Assembly (NCBI RefSeq): GCF_024609215.1
Contig: NZ_JANIPD030000041.1
Span: 59,784-123,783, forward strand
Origin: Curtanaerobium respiraculi
Lineage (GTDB): Bacteria; Actinomycetota; Coriobacteriia; Coriobacteriales; Eggerthellaceae
Length of the DNA: 64,000 nucleotides
Reading direction: 5' to 3'
Under the pieces are notes generated by a model that saw only the letters and a program-made list of their open reading frames with translations, had not been told where the DNA came from and made no database searches. Below, piece after piece: positions 8,293 through 19,846 of this stretch; positions within the stretch are counted from its first letter, which is position 1, and each line of letters begins with the position of its first letter. The position numbers were made by a program, and so were the translations under genes.

Positions 8293-8802
8293 ATGATGAG
8301 CGAAGAACAACAGCAGAGCGACCAGGAGCAGCAGTCTCCAACGGAGGCGCCGCAAGGCAACCATGGCGGCGCGCCGGAGCCACCGCGCGATTGGCGCCCC
8401 GGCCTGTCGGGGCAGGATGCCGGAAACGACGACGCGTCGAATACCCCGCGACCCATGCAGCATCCCGTTTCCGGAGGCGGGGGCGAAAGCGGGTGGCAGG
8501 GGTTCCCCTGGGGCGGCGGAATGCCCGATCCCGGTGAGGTGCCCACCCCCTTCAAGCTAGGGTGGGGGCTCATCGGCTTTCTGACTGGCGTTTTCAGCCT
8601 GCTGTTCGTGCTCATCGGCACCATGCGGAAGCCCGTGGGGGTGCGCATCCTCGCCTTCCGCTACGCTATCTACGGTTTCTTGACCAGCCTCGTCATAGAG
8701 CTCATCCTCATCGGGACGCTCGGGGCCGACTACTTGAACTTTGTGAATAACGGCATCCTGTCCACCACGTCCACGGGAACCTCGGCGGGCAGCGCATTCT
8801 AG
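8293..8802 (+). CDS. Unknown membrane protein with acidic, disordered N-terminus
   Basis: I do not recognise this 169-residue protein. Residues 1-90 are rich in Gln, Glu, Pro and Gly and look disordered (SEEQQQSDQEQQSPTEAPQG). Two hydrophobic segments follow: GWGLIGFLTGVFSLLFVLIG (about 95-115) and AIYGFLTSLVIELILIG (about 128-145), separated by a basic loop (RKPVGVRILAFRY). The gene is divergent from the J-domain membrane protein, 124 bases apart, so the two may share a control region. Start chosen at the first of two adjacent ATGs after a weak GAGCGAG; the second, at 8296, is equally possible. Confidence 0.7.
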   Translation: MMSEEQQQSDQEQQSPTEAPQGNHGGAPEPPRDWRPGLSGQDAGNDDASNTPRPMQHPVSGGGGESGWQGFPWGGGMPDPGEVPTPFKLGWGLIGFLTGVFSLLFVLIGTMRKPVGVRILAFRYAIYGFLTSLVIELILIGTLGADYLNFVNNGILSTTSTGTSAGSAF

Positions 8803-8807
8803 AATCC

Positions 8808-8977
8808 TGTGACGGGCAACCGTATTGTTTGTCACAAAGCAGCCGAACCTGTGACAGGCAACCGTATTGTTTGTCACAAAGTGTGACGGGCAACGGGGGT
8901 GTTTGTCGCAAAGCAGCCGAACCCAAGCGGTGCCCCGACCGTCGCATGTGTGACAGGCAACCGTATTCTTTGTCACA
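8808..8977. repeat. Four copies of a 29-bp repeat with inverted ends
   Basis: Copies lie at 8808-8836, 8850-8878, 8882-8910 and 8949-8977. The consensus starts TGTGACRGGCAACCG and ends TTTGTCACA, so each copy is bounded by TGTGAC/GTCACA. Copies 1, 2 and 4 are nearly identical and copy 3 is diverged in the middle. Two of the spacers contain AAGCAGCCGAACC. Two more full copies and one fragment are at 34413-34528. Spacers are 3, 13 and 38 bases, which does not fit CRISPR. Confidence 0.85.
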
Positions 8978-8980
8978 TTA

Positions 8981-9135
8981 TTGGGCAGAGGGTTGAACGT
9001 TCATATCAAGTAATGATTTCCCCTAAAATGCTCCTCCGGGAGGGCTGCGCATGGCCTTCCGGCTGGCCGTCGCGGGATCCGGACACCGGCTCTAATTAAT
9101 TGCCTGCAAGGCCTCGCTGATCATGCCACCGGATC
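8981..9135. repeat. 155-bp conserved intergenic block, copy 1
   Basis: From TTGGGCAGAGGGTTGAACG to CATGCCACCGGATC this block matches 34538-34692 at roughly 88 percent over its whole length. In both places it follows the last 29-bp repeat within 10 bases. A hairpin (GGAGGGCT, loop GCGCAT, GGCCTTCC) is kept in both copies by wobble or Watson-Crick changes. There is no open frame in common. It could be a mobile element, a small RNA or a chromosomal repeat; I cannot tell which. Confidence 0.75.
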
Positions 9136-9382
9136 CTGTGCGGTCGTTTAACTCCCTTAAGGTTGATGCCGTTGCTCGTAGAATCAGTGCTTCCCTAACT
9201 GCGCCGTGTTGCGCGGCGATTCCCCGTCTCGGCGGCATCTGCCCGGACGACCCGGACGATCCTGTCTCTACGGTTCGTGTGTCCATGGCGTAAGCTCGTC
9301 TTTCCGGGTGGTAGAATCTTCTTTCGAAAAATCGGGCGCCGGCATCCAGGCGGGCGCCTTCCATTCGGATAGGAGCACATCC

Positions 9383-10684
9383 ATGGCGATTCAAAAACCC
9401 GAGGGCACCGAAGACCTGTTGCCGGCCGACATGCGGTTCTACCGCACGTTCGTGGACACGGCCTTTAACGTGTTCGGGAAGTACGGTTACGCCCCCATCG
9501 AAACGCCCCTGTTCGAGCAGACGGATTTGTTCGTCCGCGGCATCGGCGAGGCCACCGACGTGGTGAGCAAGGAGATGTTCACCGCCATCTCTGCCGCAAA
9601 CATGCAGAAGGTGCTCGCGGGCGAGAAACTTCGTGCGAAGAGCCGTTTGAGCTTGCGACCCGAAGGCACCGCCGGCACGGTGCGGGCGATTGCCCAGGCG
9701 GGCTTGGTGGGGCAGGGCACCGCACCCGTGAAGTTCACGTACGCCGGCCCGATGTTCCGCGCCGAGCGTCCGCAGAAAGGCCGTTTGCGCCAGTTCCACC
9801 AGGTGGGCGTCGAATGCATGGGTGCGGATGCCCCCTCCATCGATGCCGAGGGCATCATCATGCTCATGCGGTTCTACGAGGAAATCGGCATCCCCATGGA
9901 CAAGACCCACTTGCTGATCAACTCCATGGGGGACGAGCACTGCCGACCGGAATATCGTGAGAAGGTCCGCACGTACATACTGGATCACGAAGACCGGATG
10001 TGCGACGATTGCCGCCGCCGTGCGGACGCCAACCCTTTGCGCGCCTTCGATTGCAAGGAAGAGGGCTGCCGCGCCGTCATGGCGGATGCTCCGAAGGTGA
10101 CCGATGCCCTCTGCGACGAATGCAAGTCGCATTACGCGCAGGTGAAGGCTTACCTCGATGCCGCGGGCATCGTTTACGAAGAGGACCCGACATTGGTGCG
10201 CGGACTCGATTATTACACGCGCACCGTGTTCGAGATCCAGGTCGACATCGAGGGCATGGGCTCGAACGCCGCCATCGGCGGCGGCGGTCGGTACGACGGT
10301 CTTATGAAGGAGATCAGCGGGAAGCCCGCGCCGGGCTTCGGGTTCGCCATCGGGTACGAGCGCTGCCGGCTTGCGTTGGAGGCCGCAGGGGCGGCCACCG
10401 CGGTCGCCCCTGCGTGCGACCTGTTCATCGCCTGCGTGGACGACAGCACGCGCGCTGCTGCGTTCCCCCTGGTCCAGGCGTGCCGCGATGCAGGGGCCAG
10501 CGCCGAGGTCGATCACCAGTCGCGCAGCCTGAAAAGCCAGTTCAAGCTCGCCGACAAGCTCGGCGCCCGCAAGGTCGCTGTGCTGGGCCCCGACGAGGCA
10601 GCGAAGGGAGCCGTGAACCTGCGCGACATGGCCACGCACGAGGAGGAAATCGTCGCCTGGACGGATCTGCCGTCCCGCCTGTAG
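9383..10684 (+). CDS. hisS: Histidyl-tRNA synthetase
   Basis: A 433-residue class II synthetase that charges tRNA-His. It begins with the family's KPEGTEDLLP. Motif 2 is in MFRAERPQKGRLRQFHQVGVE, the histidine-binding HisA loop is VRGLDYYTRTVFEIQ, and GGGGRYDGLMKE and GFGFAIGYER are motif 3 elements. The insertion contains paired cysteines (CDDCRRR, DCKEEGC, CDECKSH), as in many Gram-positive HisRS. The C-terminal anticodon-binding domain follows GAASAEVD-type residues to the end. ATG 9383 follows AGGAG at 9371; an open frame upstream to 9206 has no conserved residues. A possible -10 (TAGAAT) lies at 9312. No T-box is visible. Confidence 0.97.
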   Translation: MAIQKPEGTEDLLPADMRFYRTFVDTAFNVFGKYGYAPIETPLFEQTDLFVRGIGEATDVVSKEMFTAISAANMQKVLAGEKLRAKSRLSLRPEGTAGTVRAIAQAGLVGQGTAPVKFTYAGPMFRAERPQKGRLRQFHQVGVECMGADAPSIDAEGIIMLMRFYEEIGIPMDKTHLLINSMGDEHCRPEYREKVRTYILDHEDRMCDDCRRRADANPLRAFDCKEEGCRAVMADAPKVTDALCDECKSHYAQVKAYLDAAGIVYEEDPTLVRGLDYYTRTVFEIQVDIEGMGSNAAIGGGGRYDGLMKEISGKPAPGFGFAIGYERCRLALEAAGAATAVAPACDLFIACVDDSTRAAAFPLVQACRDAGASAEVDHQSRSLKSQFKLADKLGARKVAVLGPDEAAKGAVNLRDMATHEEEIVAWTDLPSRL

Positions 10685-10689
10685 CCCCC

Positions 10690-10806
10690 AGGCTATCAAA
10701 AACTCCTATCAATTTGCTCAAGTATACAACATATAGTGTCTATATATTTCTTAAAACACCACATGTAGTGTGAACAGTAGTTTCAGAGGGAGTTTCTAGA
10801 TAGTCT
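10690..10806 (-). repeat. MITE-like element, family A, copy 3 (inverted)
   Basis: 117 bases lying 6 bases after the hisS stop, in the opposite orientation to copies 1 and 2. It runs from AGGCTATCAAAAACTCCTATC to GGGAGTTTCTAGATAGTCT. Ends are more diverged and the flanks (CCCCC and CTCCT) no longer give a clean duplication, so it is an older copy. Confidence 0.8.
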
Positions 10807-11033
10807 CTCCTTCCGGAATAGGCTTCTCGCCGCGGTGCCGCGGCGAATCTTCGCACGCCGCTTTTCGCAAAGCCGTCCGCCGTTTCCGATCGGAGCTCCC
10901 CTGCGGAGCTTGAACGCCTCGATGCGCTCTCTCCCTGCTGTGCCGACGCTCTCTCCGAAAGGCGATTCGAGGGGCTGGCCGCCTAGGGGAATCATCCAGC
11001 GGCTGTTCAGCTGACTTCGCAAATTGACTCGCC

Positions 11034-11190
11034 TAGGGAAGCACTGATGAATTCCGCCAGCCCGGGGACGGCATGCTGGCGCCGGAGCGGCTCGATCCCC
11101 GTTCACGGTCGGTGCGCTCGCTCGCCTTCCGCTGCTCCGGCACTCAGCCCGCCGTCCCTGTCCAAGGCGGAATTCATCGGCGGTTCCCTA
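11034..11190. repeat. MITE-like palindromic element, family B
   Basis: The left end is TAGGGAA-5nt-GATGAATTCCGCC (11034-11058). The right end is its complement, GGCGGAATTCATC-5nt-TTCCCTA (11166-11190). Inner segments also pair (GGGACGGC with GCCGTCCC, CCGGAGC with GCTCCGG), so a transcript could fold into one long imperfect hairpin. Single copies of the outer end (ATCAGTGCTTCCCT or a near variant) stand alone near 7157, 9183 and 34690, as if truncated relatives. No coding capacity. Confidence 0.8.
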
Positions 11191-11264
11191 AGGGAACCGA
11201 AGGGAATCTGTCCCCATTACGTGCAGGTTAAGCGGCGGCGACGCACGGGTATGCGAGCTCGGGC

Positions 11265-11270
11265 TACAAT
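11265..11270 (+). promoter_or_regulatory. -10-like hexamer TACAAT upstream of aspS
   Basis: GGCTACAATGG lies 61 bases before the aspS ATG. No clear -35 is visible. Confidence 0.4.
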
Positions 11271-11331
11271 GGCGTGGTTTGAGCGTGAACAAGCGGGCGA
11301 AGCGTGCCCTCTCAATAAGGAGCAAAGGACA

Positions 11332-13110
11332 ATGACGGACTATCTGAACGAGTACTGCATGCATACCGCCACATGCGGTGAGTTGCGCACGGCCGACATC
11401 GACCGCGAGGTGACCCTAACGGGCTGGGTGTGGCACAACCGCGACCACGGCGGGCTGATCTTCATCGATCTGCGCGATCGCGAGGGGTACACGCAAGTCG
11501 TCATCGATCCCGATTGCGTGACCGAGGAGGAGTTCCACATCGCCGAGCACGTGGGCCGCGAATACGTGATCGAGGTGCGCGGCCGCGTGCGCGCCCGCGG
11601 GGCGGAAAGCGTCAATCCCAATATGCTCACGGGCGAGATCGAGGTGCTTGCGGCGGGCCTGAAGGTCCTCAATTCCAGCGTCACCCCGCCATTCAGCATC
11701 GAGGACGGCATCGAGACGGATGAGACCACGCGCATGAAATGGCGCTACATGGACCTGCGCCGCCCCGAGATGTTCAAGAACCTCAAGCTTCGCCACACGG
11801 TCGTCCAGGCCATGCGCTCGGCGTTGAACGAACGCGGCTTCCTGGAGGTGGAGACGCCCATCCTGGCGAATTCGACCCCCGAGGGCGCACGCGACTACCT
11901 GGTGCCCAGCCGTCCGAACCCCGGCAAATTCTATGCGCTGCCCCAGAGCCCGCAGCAATTCAAGCAGATGTTGATGGTGGGCGGCATCGAGCGCTACTAC
12001 CAGATCGCCCGCTGCTTCCGCGATGAGGATTTGCGCGCCGATCGCCAGCCGGAGTTCACCCAGGTCGACATAGAGATGAGCTTCGTCGAGGAATCCGATG
12101 TCATGGATATGATGGAGGGCGTGTTCGAGGAGGTGCTCGACGCGGCGGGCGTGGAGCATCCGTTCCCCCTGCGGCGCATGCCCTGGAAAGAGGCCATGGA
12201 CCGCTTCGGCTGCGACCGCCCGGACACCCGCTTCGGCATGGAGCTCGTGGACCTGACGGAGATCGTGCGGGGCTGCGGCTTCGGTGTGTTCTCCAAGGCG
12301 GTGGAGGCCGGCAACATCGTGAAGGCCATCAACGCGAAGGGCGCCGGCGACTGGAGCCGCGGAGATGTGGAGAAGCTCGCCGACGTGGCGGCCGCCAACG
12401 GCGCGAAGGGCATGGCGTGGATCGCCTACACCTCCGACGGCAAGGAGAAGAGCCCCATCATCAAGTTCCTCGGCGAAGAGGTCCACGCGCGCATCAAGGA
12501 GGCGATGAGCGTCGAGCCGGGCGACCTGCTGCTGTTCGCCGCGGACACCTTCGACATCGCGAATGCCGTGCTCGCCGCGTTGCGCCTGCACATGGCCGAC
12601 CGTCTGGGCATCGACCGTTCCGGGCATGCGCTGCTCTGGGTCGTCGATTTCCCCATGTTCAAATACGATGCCGACGAGAAGAAGTACGCTGCGGAGCACC
12701 ATCCGTTCACGATGATCCCCGAATCCGATTGGGACAAGATCGAAACCGACCCGCTTGCCTGCAGAAGCTATAGCTACGATATCGTCATGGACGGCTTCGA
12801 GATGGGCGGCGGTTCCATCCGCATCCACAATGCCGAGCTGCAGAAGCGCGTGCTGCGCCGCTGCGGTGTCGACGACGCGGGCATCGAGGAGAAATTCGGC
12901 CACCTGATCCACGCGCTCGAACTGGGCGCGCCACCCCACGGCGGCATCGCCCTGGGACTCGACCGCCTGGTCATGCTGCTCGCCGGCAAGGAGAGCATCC
13001 GCGACGTGATCGCCTTCCCCAAGACCAGCAGCGCGGCGGATCCCATGACCGGTTCCCCCAACGAGGTTTCGGGGCGGCAGCTGAAGGAAGTCAACTTGCG
13101 GATCCTCTGA
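11332..13110 (+). CDS. aspS: Aspartyl-tRNA synthetase
   Basis: A 592-residue bacterial-type AspRS (family about 590). The N-terminal OB fold binds the anticodon (VTLTGWVWHNRDHGGLIFIDLRDREG). Class II motif 1 is around FLEVETPIL, motif 2 is FRDEDLRADRQPEFTQVD, and motif 3 is GLDRLVMLLAG. The large bacterial GAD insertion lies at about residues 285-420. MGGGSIRIHN is the amino-acid-binding segment. ATG 11332 is preceded by AAGGAG. The frame stays open upstream to 11047, but that part overlaps the family B palindrome. From sequence alone I cannot say whether it is tRNA-Asp-specific or also charges tRNA-Asn. Confidence 0.97.
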   Translation: MTDYLNEYCMHTATCGELRTADIDREVTLTGWVWHNRDHGGLIFIDLRDREGYTQVVIDPDCVTEEEFHIAEHVGREYVIEVRGRVRARGAESVNPNMLTGEIEVLAAGLKVLNSSVTPPFSIEDGIETDETTRMKWRYMDLRRPEMFKNLKLRHTVVQAMRSALNERGFLEVETPILANSTPEGARDYLVPSRPNPGKFYALPQSPQQFKQMLMVGGIERYYQIARCFRDEDLRADRQPEFTQVDIEMSFVEESDVMDMMEGVFEEVLDAAGVEHPFPLRRMPWKEAMDRFGCDRPDTRFGMELVDLTEIVRGCGFGVFSKAVEAGNIVKAINAKGAGDWSRGDVEKLADVAAANGAKGMAWIAYTSDGKEKSPIIKFLGEEVHARIKEAMSVEPGDLLLFAADTFDIANAVLAALRLHMADRLGIDRSGHALLWVVDFPMFKYDADEKKYAAEHHPFTMIPESDWDKIETDPLACRSYSYDIVMDGFEMGGGSIRIHNAELQKRVLRRCGVDDAGIEEKFGHLIHALELGAPPHGGIALGLDRLVMLLAGKESIRDVIAFPKTSSAADPMTGSPNEVSGRQLKEVNLRIL

Positions 13111-13118
13111 TCCTCTTG

Positions 13119-13152
13119 CGCGGGCGGGCCGGCACGGTTCCGCCCGCGTTTT
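13119..13152 (+). terminator. Rho-independent terminator after aspS
   Basis: Perfect 9-base stem CGCGGGCGG/CCGCCCGCG with a 12-base loop and TTTT, starting 9 bases after the stop codon. Confidence 0.88.
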
Positions 13153-13251
13153 CATGGAAGGAGGGGGAAGCGAAGCGCCGGCGTCCCGAGGAAACCTCTT
13201 GGTTTTTCTTGCGGCGCGATGCGTTTTCACACATTGGAAACGTAGTTCCCC

Positions 13252-13257
13252 TACAAT
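13252..13257 (+). promoter_or_regulatory. -10-like hexamer TACAAT upstream of carB
   Basis: CCTACAATATC lies 62 bases before the carB start. No good -35 is visible. Confidence 0.4.
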
Positions 13258-13319
13258 ATCCCAGGTGTTCCTCAAGGGGGCGCCGACTAGGTTTAGCCAC
13301 GTCTCACAGGGGGCCGCAC

Positions 13320-16562
<3,243 letters not shown>

Positions 16563-16700
16563 AGGGTTTGCGATTCGCGTTTTGCCGTAAAGGGGATCGA
16601 GGTCCGCGAACGCAAGAGGCGTAAAGACGCCACAGGGCACAATAGATGCGATAGCTCCGTTTGCGCAGGTGGCAGGACTTAACAACGGAATTCTGCCTCC

Positions 16701-16734
16701 AAAAAACGCCCGAAATTCCAATTTGGGAATTTCG
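16701..16734 (-). terminator. Terminator for the PNPOx-like gene
   Basis: Stem CGAAATTCC/GGAATTTCG with a 6-base loop. On the minus strand it is followed by GGCGTTTTTT. It lies about 85 bases beyond the stop of the gene at 16820. Confidence 0.7.
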
Positions 16735-16819
16735 AGTCGAATGGGCCGCCTGCAATCCCGATCGAGGGCGGGAAAAGAGATCGAGGCGTTCCGTCTCGGG
16801 CTTAGCGCTGGGCGTCCTA

Positions 16820-17308
16820 CTAATGACGGGCGGACCTCTTGCCGGATAGATACTCGATCTTCACTTCGATGAATACCATGTGCTTCCGCAGATTCGCCTC
16901 GCGCGGTTGGTCGGCATCGTCACCTCTTCCAGGGCCGCGCAGATCTCGTCGGAGCGCTATCATCTCGTCGCCCTCGACGATTCGCGCCTGCCCGAATGCG
17001 ATGACGCTCCTGTATCCCCTGTTCAGGTTTCCTGGGTCAACGCCGGCTAAGTTCAAAACGCAGAACGAGACCCGCGGGTCGCGCTTGATCGCCTCGATCT
17101 TATGCCCCTCTGGCGCGCAATGGAGATACAGCGTGCCGAGGTCGTTTTCGGATTGAGGGGCGCGTGCGTACGAATAGTTCATGGGGAGGGTGTAGGGATA
17201 TCCCTCGTCGCCGCTCACGGCGAGAAAGCCGATTTTGTTGCGTTCTAAGATCTCGAAGCACTCACATGGAGCGATCAGCTGCTTTTTACGTCTCATCTCG
17301 CGGAACAT
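16820..17308 (-). CDS. PNPOx-fold flavin-binding protein (nitroimidazole-resistance-like)
   Basis: 162 residues of the pyridoxamine 5'-phosphate oxidase-like split-barrel fold. MRRKKQLIAPCECFEILERN, GFLAVSGDEGYPYTLPMNY, LYLHCAPEGHKIEAIKRDP and RVSFCVL are the usual order of motifs in the FMN-binding subfamily that includes NimA-like proteins. A later segment, YRSVIAFGQARIVE, fits the last barrel strands. The substrate is not predictable; related proteins reduce nitro compounds or bind flavin or heme. ATG 17308 has GAGAGG upstream; ATG 17296 is a second option. Monocistronic and convergent with carB. Confidence 0.83.
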   Translation of the reverse strand: MFREMRRKKQLIAPCECFEILERNKIGFLAVSGDEGYPYTLPMNYSYARAPQSENDLGTLYLHCAPEGHKIEAIKRDPRVSFCVLNLAGVDPGNLNRGYRSVIAFGQARIVEGDEMIALRRDLRGPGRGDDADQPREANLRKHMVFIEVKIEYLSGKRSARH

Positions 17309-17482
17309 ATGGGGAAGCCTCTCTTTCCTCGTTGGGTCTATCCTTCATCGTAGGAGATGGGGATCAATGTTGTCGAATGAGTGGGCTAGCGAAAAAGGCG
17401 GGCAGCATGATGTAGCCGCTGATCGGTGCAGGACCGGATACGAAGCAGGGCAGCCGATGGGGCCGCCCTGCGCATGATCGGA

Positions 17483-17557
17483 TGGTGGGCGATGCAGGGT
17501 TCGAACCTGCGACCTACTGCTTGTAAGGCAGCCGCGCTCCCGCTGCGCCAATCGCCC
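17483..17557 (-). tRNA. tRNA-Val (anticodon TAC)
   Basis: On the minus strand a complete cloverleaf is visible: acceptor GGGCGAT/ATCGCCC, D arm GGCGCAGCGGGAGC, anticodon arm CTGC-CTTACAA-GCAG (anticodon TAC, valine), T arm GCAGG-TTCGAAC-CCTGC, and an encoded 3' ACCA. 75 bases including CCA. Confidence 0.95.
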
Positions 17558-17673
17558 GAAAGTCCGCCTATTCTCGCACACGCACCATCCCCATGCAAGC
17601 CATCGGCTGTGCAAATCCATCTGAGTCGTCCTATCGTCGAAGACGGTCGGTTGCAAACTTAACCGTACCCCCC

Positions 17674-17776
17674 AGGTCATCCAGAAACTCCTATCAATCT
17701 GTTCAAGCAAAGAACGCTTCTTAAAACACTATAAGTCGTATGAGTAGCGGTCTCAGAGGCAGTTTCTAGACAGCCT
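17674..17776 (-). repeat. MITE-like element, family A, copy 4 (inverted, shortened)
   Basis: 103 bases from AGGTCATCCAGAAACTCCTATC to GGCAGTTTCTAGACAGCCT, in the same orientation as copy 3. The middle has lost about 15 bases relative to the others. The right end (TTTCTAGACAGCCT) is intact and lies directly before the capD-like gene fragment. A family GGTTGCAAAT palindrome half-site touches its left end (17651-17673). Confidence 0.75.
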
Positions 17777-17830
17777 TTTCATCGGGTTTCCCCTCTCATC
17801 GTAAAGGGCTTTTGATACAACCCTTGTGAG

Positions 17831-18165
17831 ATGATCATGCAGATGATGGAGCGTCGCAGCCGGACGATGCCCGCACAAGGTGGCAAGCAGCACACCGTGT
17901 ACTCAGCCGTGCACTTTGGCAATGTGCTGGGCAGCAACGGCAGCATTGCCCCGCTGTTCAAGCACAAGGTTGTCGACGGCGGCTCGGTCACCGTCACCGA
18001 TAAGCGCATCATACGCTACTTCATGATGATTCCTGAAGCTGTTAGCCTGGTGCTGCAATCGGGCTACTATGCCGAAGGCAGCGAAATCTTCGTGCTGAAC
18101 ATGGGAGACCCCATGAAGATCGATGACATGGTCCGCAAGCTTATACGCTTTTCCGGCTGCGGAAC
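17831..18165 (+). pseudogene. Fragment of a CapD/FlaA1-like nucleotide-sugar dehydratase/epimerase
   Basis: The residues AVHFGNVLGSNGS, IAPLFKHKVVDGG, SVTVTDKRIIRYFMMIPEA and SEIFVLNMGDPMKIDDMVRK are the C-terminal third of the short-chain dehydrogenase domain of polysaccharide proteins of the CapD/WbjB type. The catalytic N-terminal part is missing: upstream is the family A element. After IRFSGCG the similarity ends and the frame runs on into unrelated sequence. It is therefore a decayed remnant, possibly of a former surface-polysaccharide gene cluster. Confidence 0.75.
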
Positions 18166-18376
18166 CCAAACGGGGCTGTATTACTGTATTACTGTGGCTC
18201 GTGTTGACTCCAGCTTCGTTCTCGGTGTCCATAACGAACCGAGTGTTCTCTGTATCACTGATTGTCGAATCCAACTACGAGCAAGCCAATTTCTCCAGAT
18301 AACAGTTGCGTCGATTTAAAATTCTCTCTATCATCTGTCTATCAAAATGATGTTGAATACCGCGAAGGACATATCG

Positions 18377-19846
18377 ATGAACGATATCGACCCTATGGAT
18401 CTTATTTACTCTCTCGTTGGGTTTCCCCACGAAACTGAGTGGCTTGAATTTAAGGAGAACTCGGCTGATCCCGAACAGACAGGAAAAGACATCTCGGCTC
18501 TTGCGAATGCGGCGGCATATCATGGGCGGGATTTTGCTTACAAAATATGGGGTGTTCGCGACAGAGATCACAAACTGGTGGGAACAATCTTCAATCCCTT
18601 ACGCAAGAAGGCGAAGGGGAACCAAGATCTACAAATATGGCTGCAAGCAATGCTCACTTTCAATGCAAATTTTGATTTCGAGACAATCGAATCCGCTGCT
18701 GGCAAGAAATTCGTGGTTTTAAAGATCTGCGCTGCAACCGAGCAGCCGGTGCGCTTCAACTCAATAGCCTATTTTCGTAGCGGAAGCAGCACTACGAAGC
18801 TCGTTCCGGGATCAGTACGTGAGGTCGAGCTTTGGAGAAGGCTGCAGCGTTCAGGATTCGAATCGAGAGCCGCCGTAGAAGACATCCGTCTCGATGATCT
18901 GCCCGATTTGTTGCACCTTGATGCATACTATGATTTAAACGACATTAAGCGACCTACTACGCTTGACAAGGTTTCTGAGGATCTTGTAGAACAAGGCCTA
19001 GCCAAGATTCAGGACAATGGCCACTATACGATTACGAATCTCGGGGCGCTTATTCTTGGTAAGAGGCTTTCTGCCTTTGCAGGATTGAGAAAAAGGCCCC
19101 TTCGGGTGGTTAGATATGCGGACAAGGGCAACTTCGAGATAATCGAGGATAAGATTTTTGATGAAGGCTATGCTCTTGCTCTTCAAGAGGCTGAAGGATA
19201 CATCATGTCGATCGTTCCTGCGGAGGAGACGGTGAATGGCGCTTTCAGGAAGATCGTCCATGCTTATCCCCAGAGGGCGGTGCGCGAGTTCCTTTCCAAT
19301 GCAGTAATACACCAAGATTTGACGGTTACATCTTCTGGACCGTTTGTCGGAATTTACGACAACAGGATTGAATTCAGCAATCCAGGGGCAACCCTTATCC
19401 CTATCGAGAGAGTCTTGAATGCCCAGCCAAAGACCCGTAATAATGATCTGGCCGATCGACTGAGGTTGATGGATCTCTGTGAGGAAGGTGGAACTGGATG
19501 GGACCTTGCTGTTGCTGCATGTGAGGCGCAGCATTTGCCCGCACCTAGGATTGAATCTTCGGAGGAGACTGGCACTAAAGTCACGCTATTCATAGGAAGT
19601 GCCTATTCCCATATGACGAAGAGAGAGAGAATGGATGCCGTCTACTGGCATGCGTGCCTGAAGTACGCGCAAGCTGAATCGATGAACAACCAGTCTCTTC
19701 GTGAGAGATTCGGCTTAGGGGATGAGCGAAAAGATTCGCTGGCTATTTCTCGGCTTATCAGGGAATGTTGCGAGTCTGGAGTGATTAGAGAAGAGGACGA
19801 AGATGCAGGGACAAGATACAAGCGCTATATCCCAGGCTGGGTATAA
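18377..19846 (+). CDS. AlbA_2-domain putative ATP-binding regulator
   Basis: A 489-residue protein. Residues 10-140 look like an AlbA_2 (Schlafen-type) domain: ETEWLEFKENSADPEQTGKDISALANAAAY and then YKIWGVRD. The region around 300-420 resembles the HATPase_c_4 ATP-binding domain of COG2865 proteins: PQRAVREFLSNAVIHQDL, IYDNRIEFSNPG and CEEGGTGWDLAV. A C-terminal winged-helix-like part is likely (about 425-489). Such proteins are usually annotated as transcriptional regulators, and some occur in defence islands; the role here is unknown. ATG 18377 follows GAAGGAC; ATG 18347 has no ribosome site. The gene is visibly lower in GC than its neighbours and lies between gene remnants, which suggests acquisition by transfer. 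Confidence 0.75.
   Translation: MNDIDPMDLIYSLVGFPHETEWLEFKENSADPEQTGKDISALANAAAYHGRDFAYKIWGVRDRDHKLVGTIFNPLRKKAKGNQDLQIWLQAMLTFNANFDFETIESAAGKKFVVLKICAATEQPVRFNSIAYFRSGSSTTKLVPGSVREVELWRRLQRSGFESRAAVEDIRLDDLPDLLHLDAYYDLNDIKRPTTLDKVSEDLVEQGLAKIQDNGHYTITNLGALILGKRLSAFAGLRKRPLRVVRYADKGNFEIIEDKIFDEGYALALQEAEGYIMSIVPAEETVNGAFRKIVHAYPQRAVREFLSNAVIHQDLTVTSSGPFVGIYDNRIEFSNPGATLIPIERVLNAQPKTRNNDLADRLRLMDLCEEGGTGWDLAVAACEAQHLPAPRIESSEETGTKVTLFIGSAYSHMTKRERMDAVYWHACLKYAQAESMNNQSLRERFGLGDERKDSLAISRLIRECCESGVIREEDEDAGTRYKRYIPGWV

Larger units (their letters stand above)
10807..11331. other. Non-coding gap between hisS and aspS
   Basis: No gene is visible. A perfect hairpin, TCGCCGCGG-TG-CCGCGGCGA, lies near 10827-10846 without a T tract. 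The family B palindrome is at 11034-11190, followed by the aspS promoter region. The remaining sequence is unassigned. Confidence 0.6.

Noticed and set aside
8808-8977. Possible CRISPR array
   Set aside because: 29-base repeats are of CRISPR-like length, but spacers are 3, 13 and 38 bases, two spacers share sequence, and there are no cas genes.
9136-9382. Possible T-box leader for hisS
   Set aside because: GGGTGGTA near 9306 recalls the T-box bulge, but there is no specifier stem, no AGGGUGGNACC core and no antiterminator/terminator pair.
9092-10699. 535-codon minus-strand frame opposite hisS
   Set aside because: Antisense shadow; it would start inside a repeat element and has no motifs.
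11416-13275. 619-codon minus-strand frame opposite aspS
   Set aside because: Antisense shadow; same reason.
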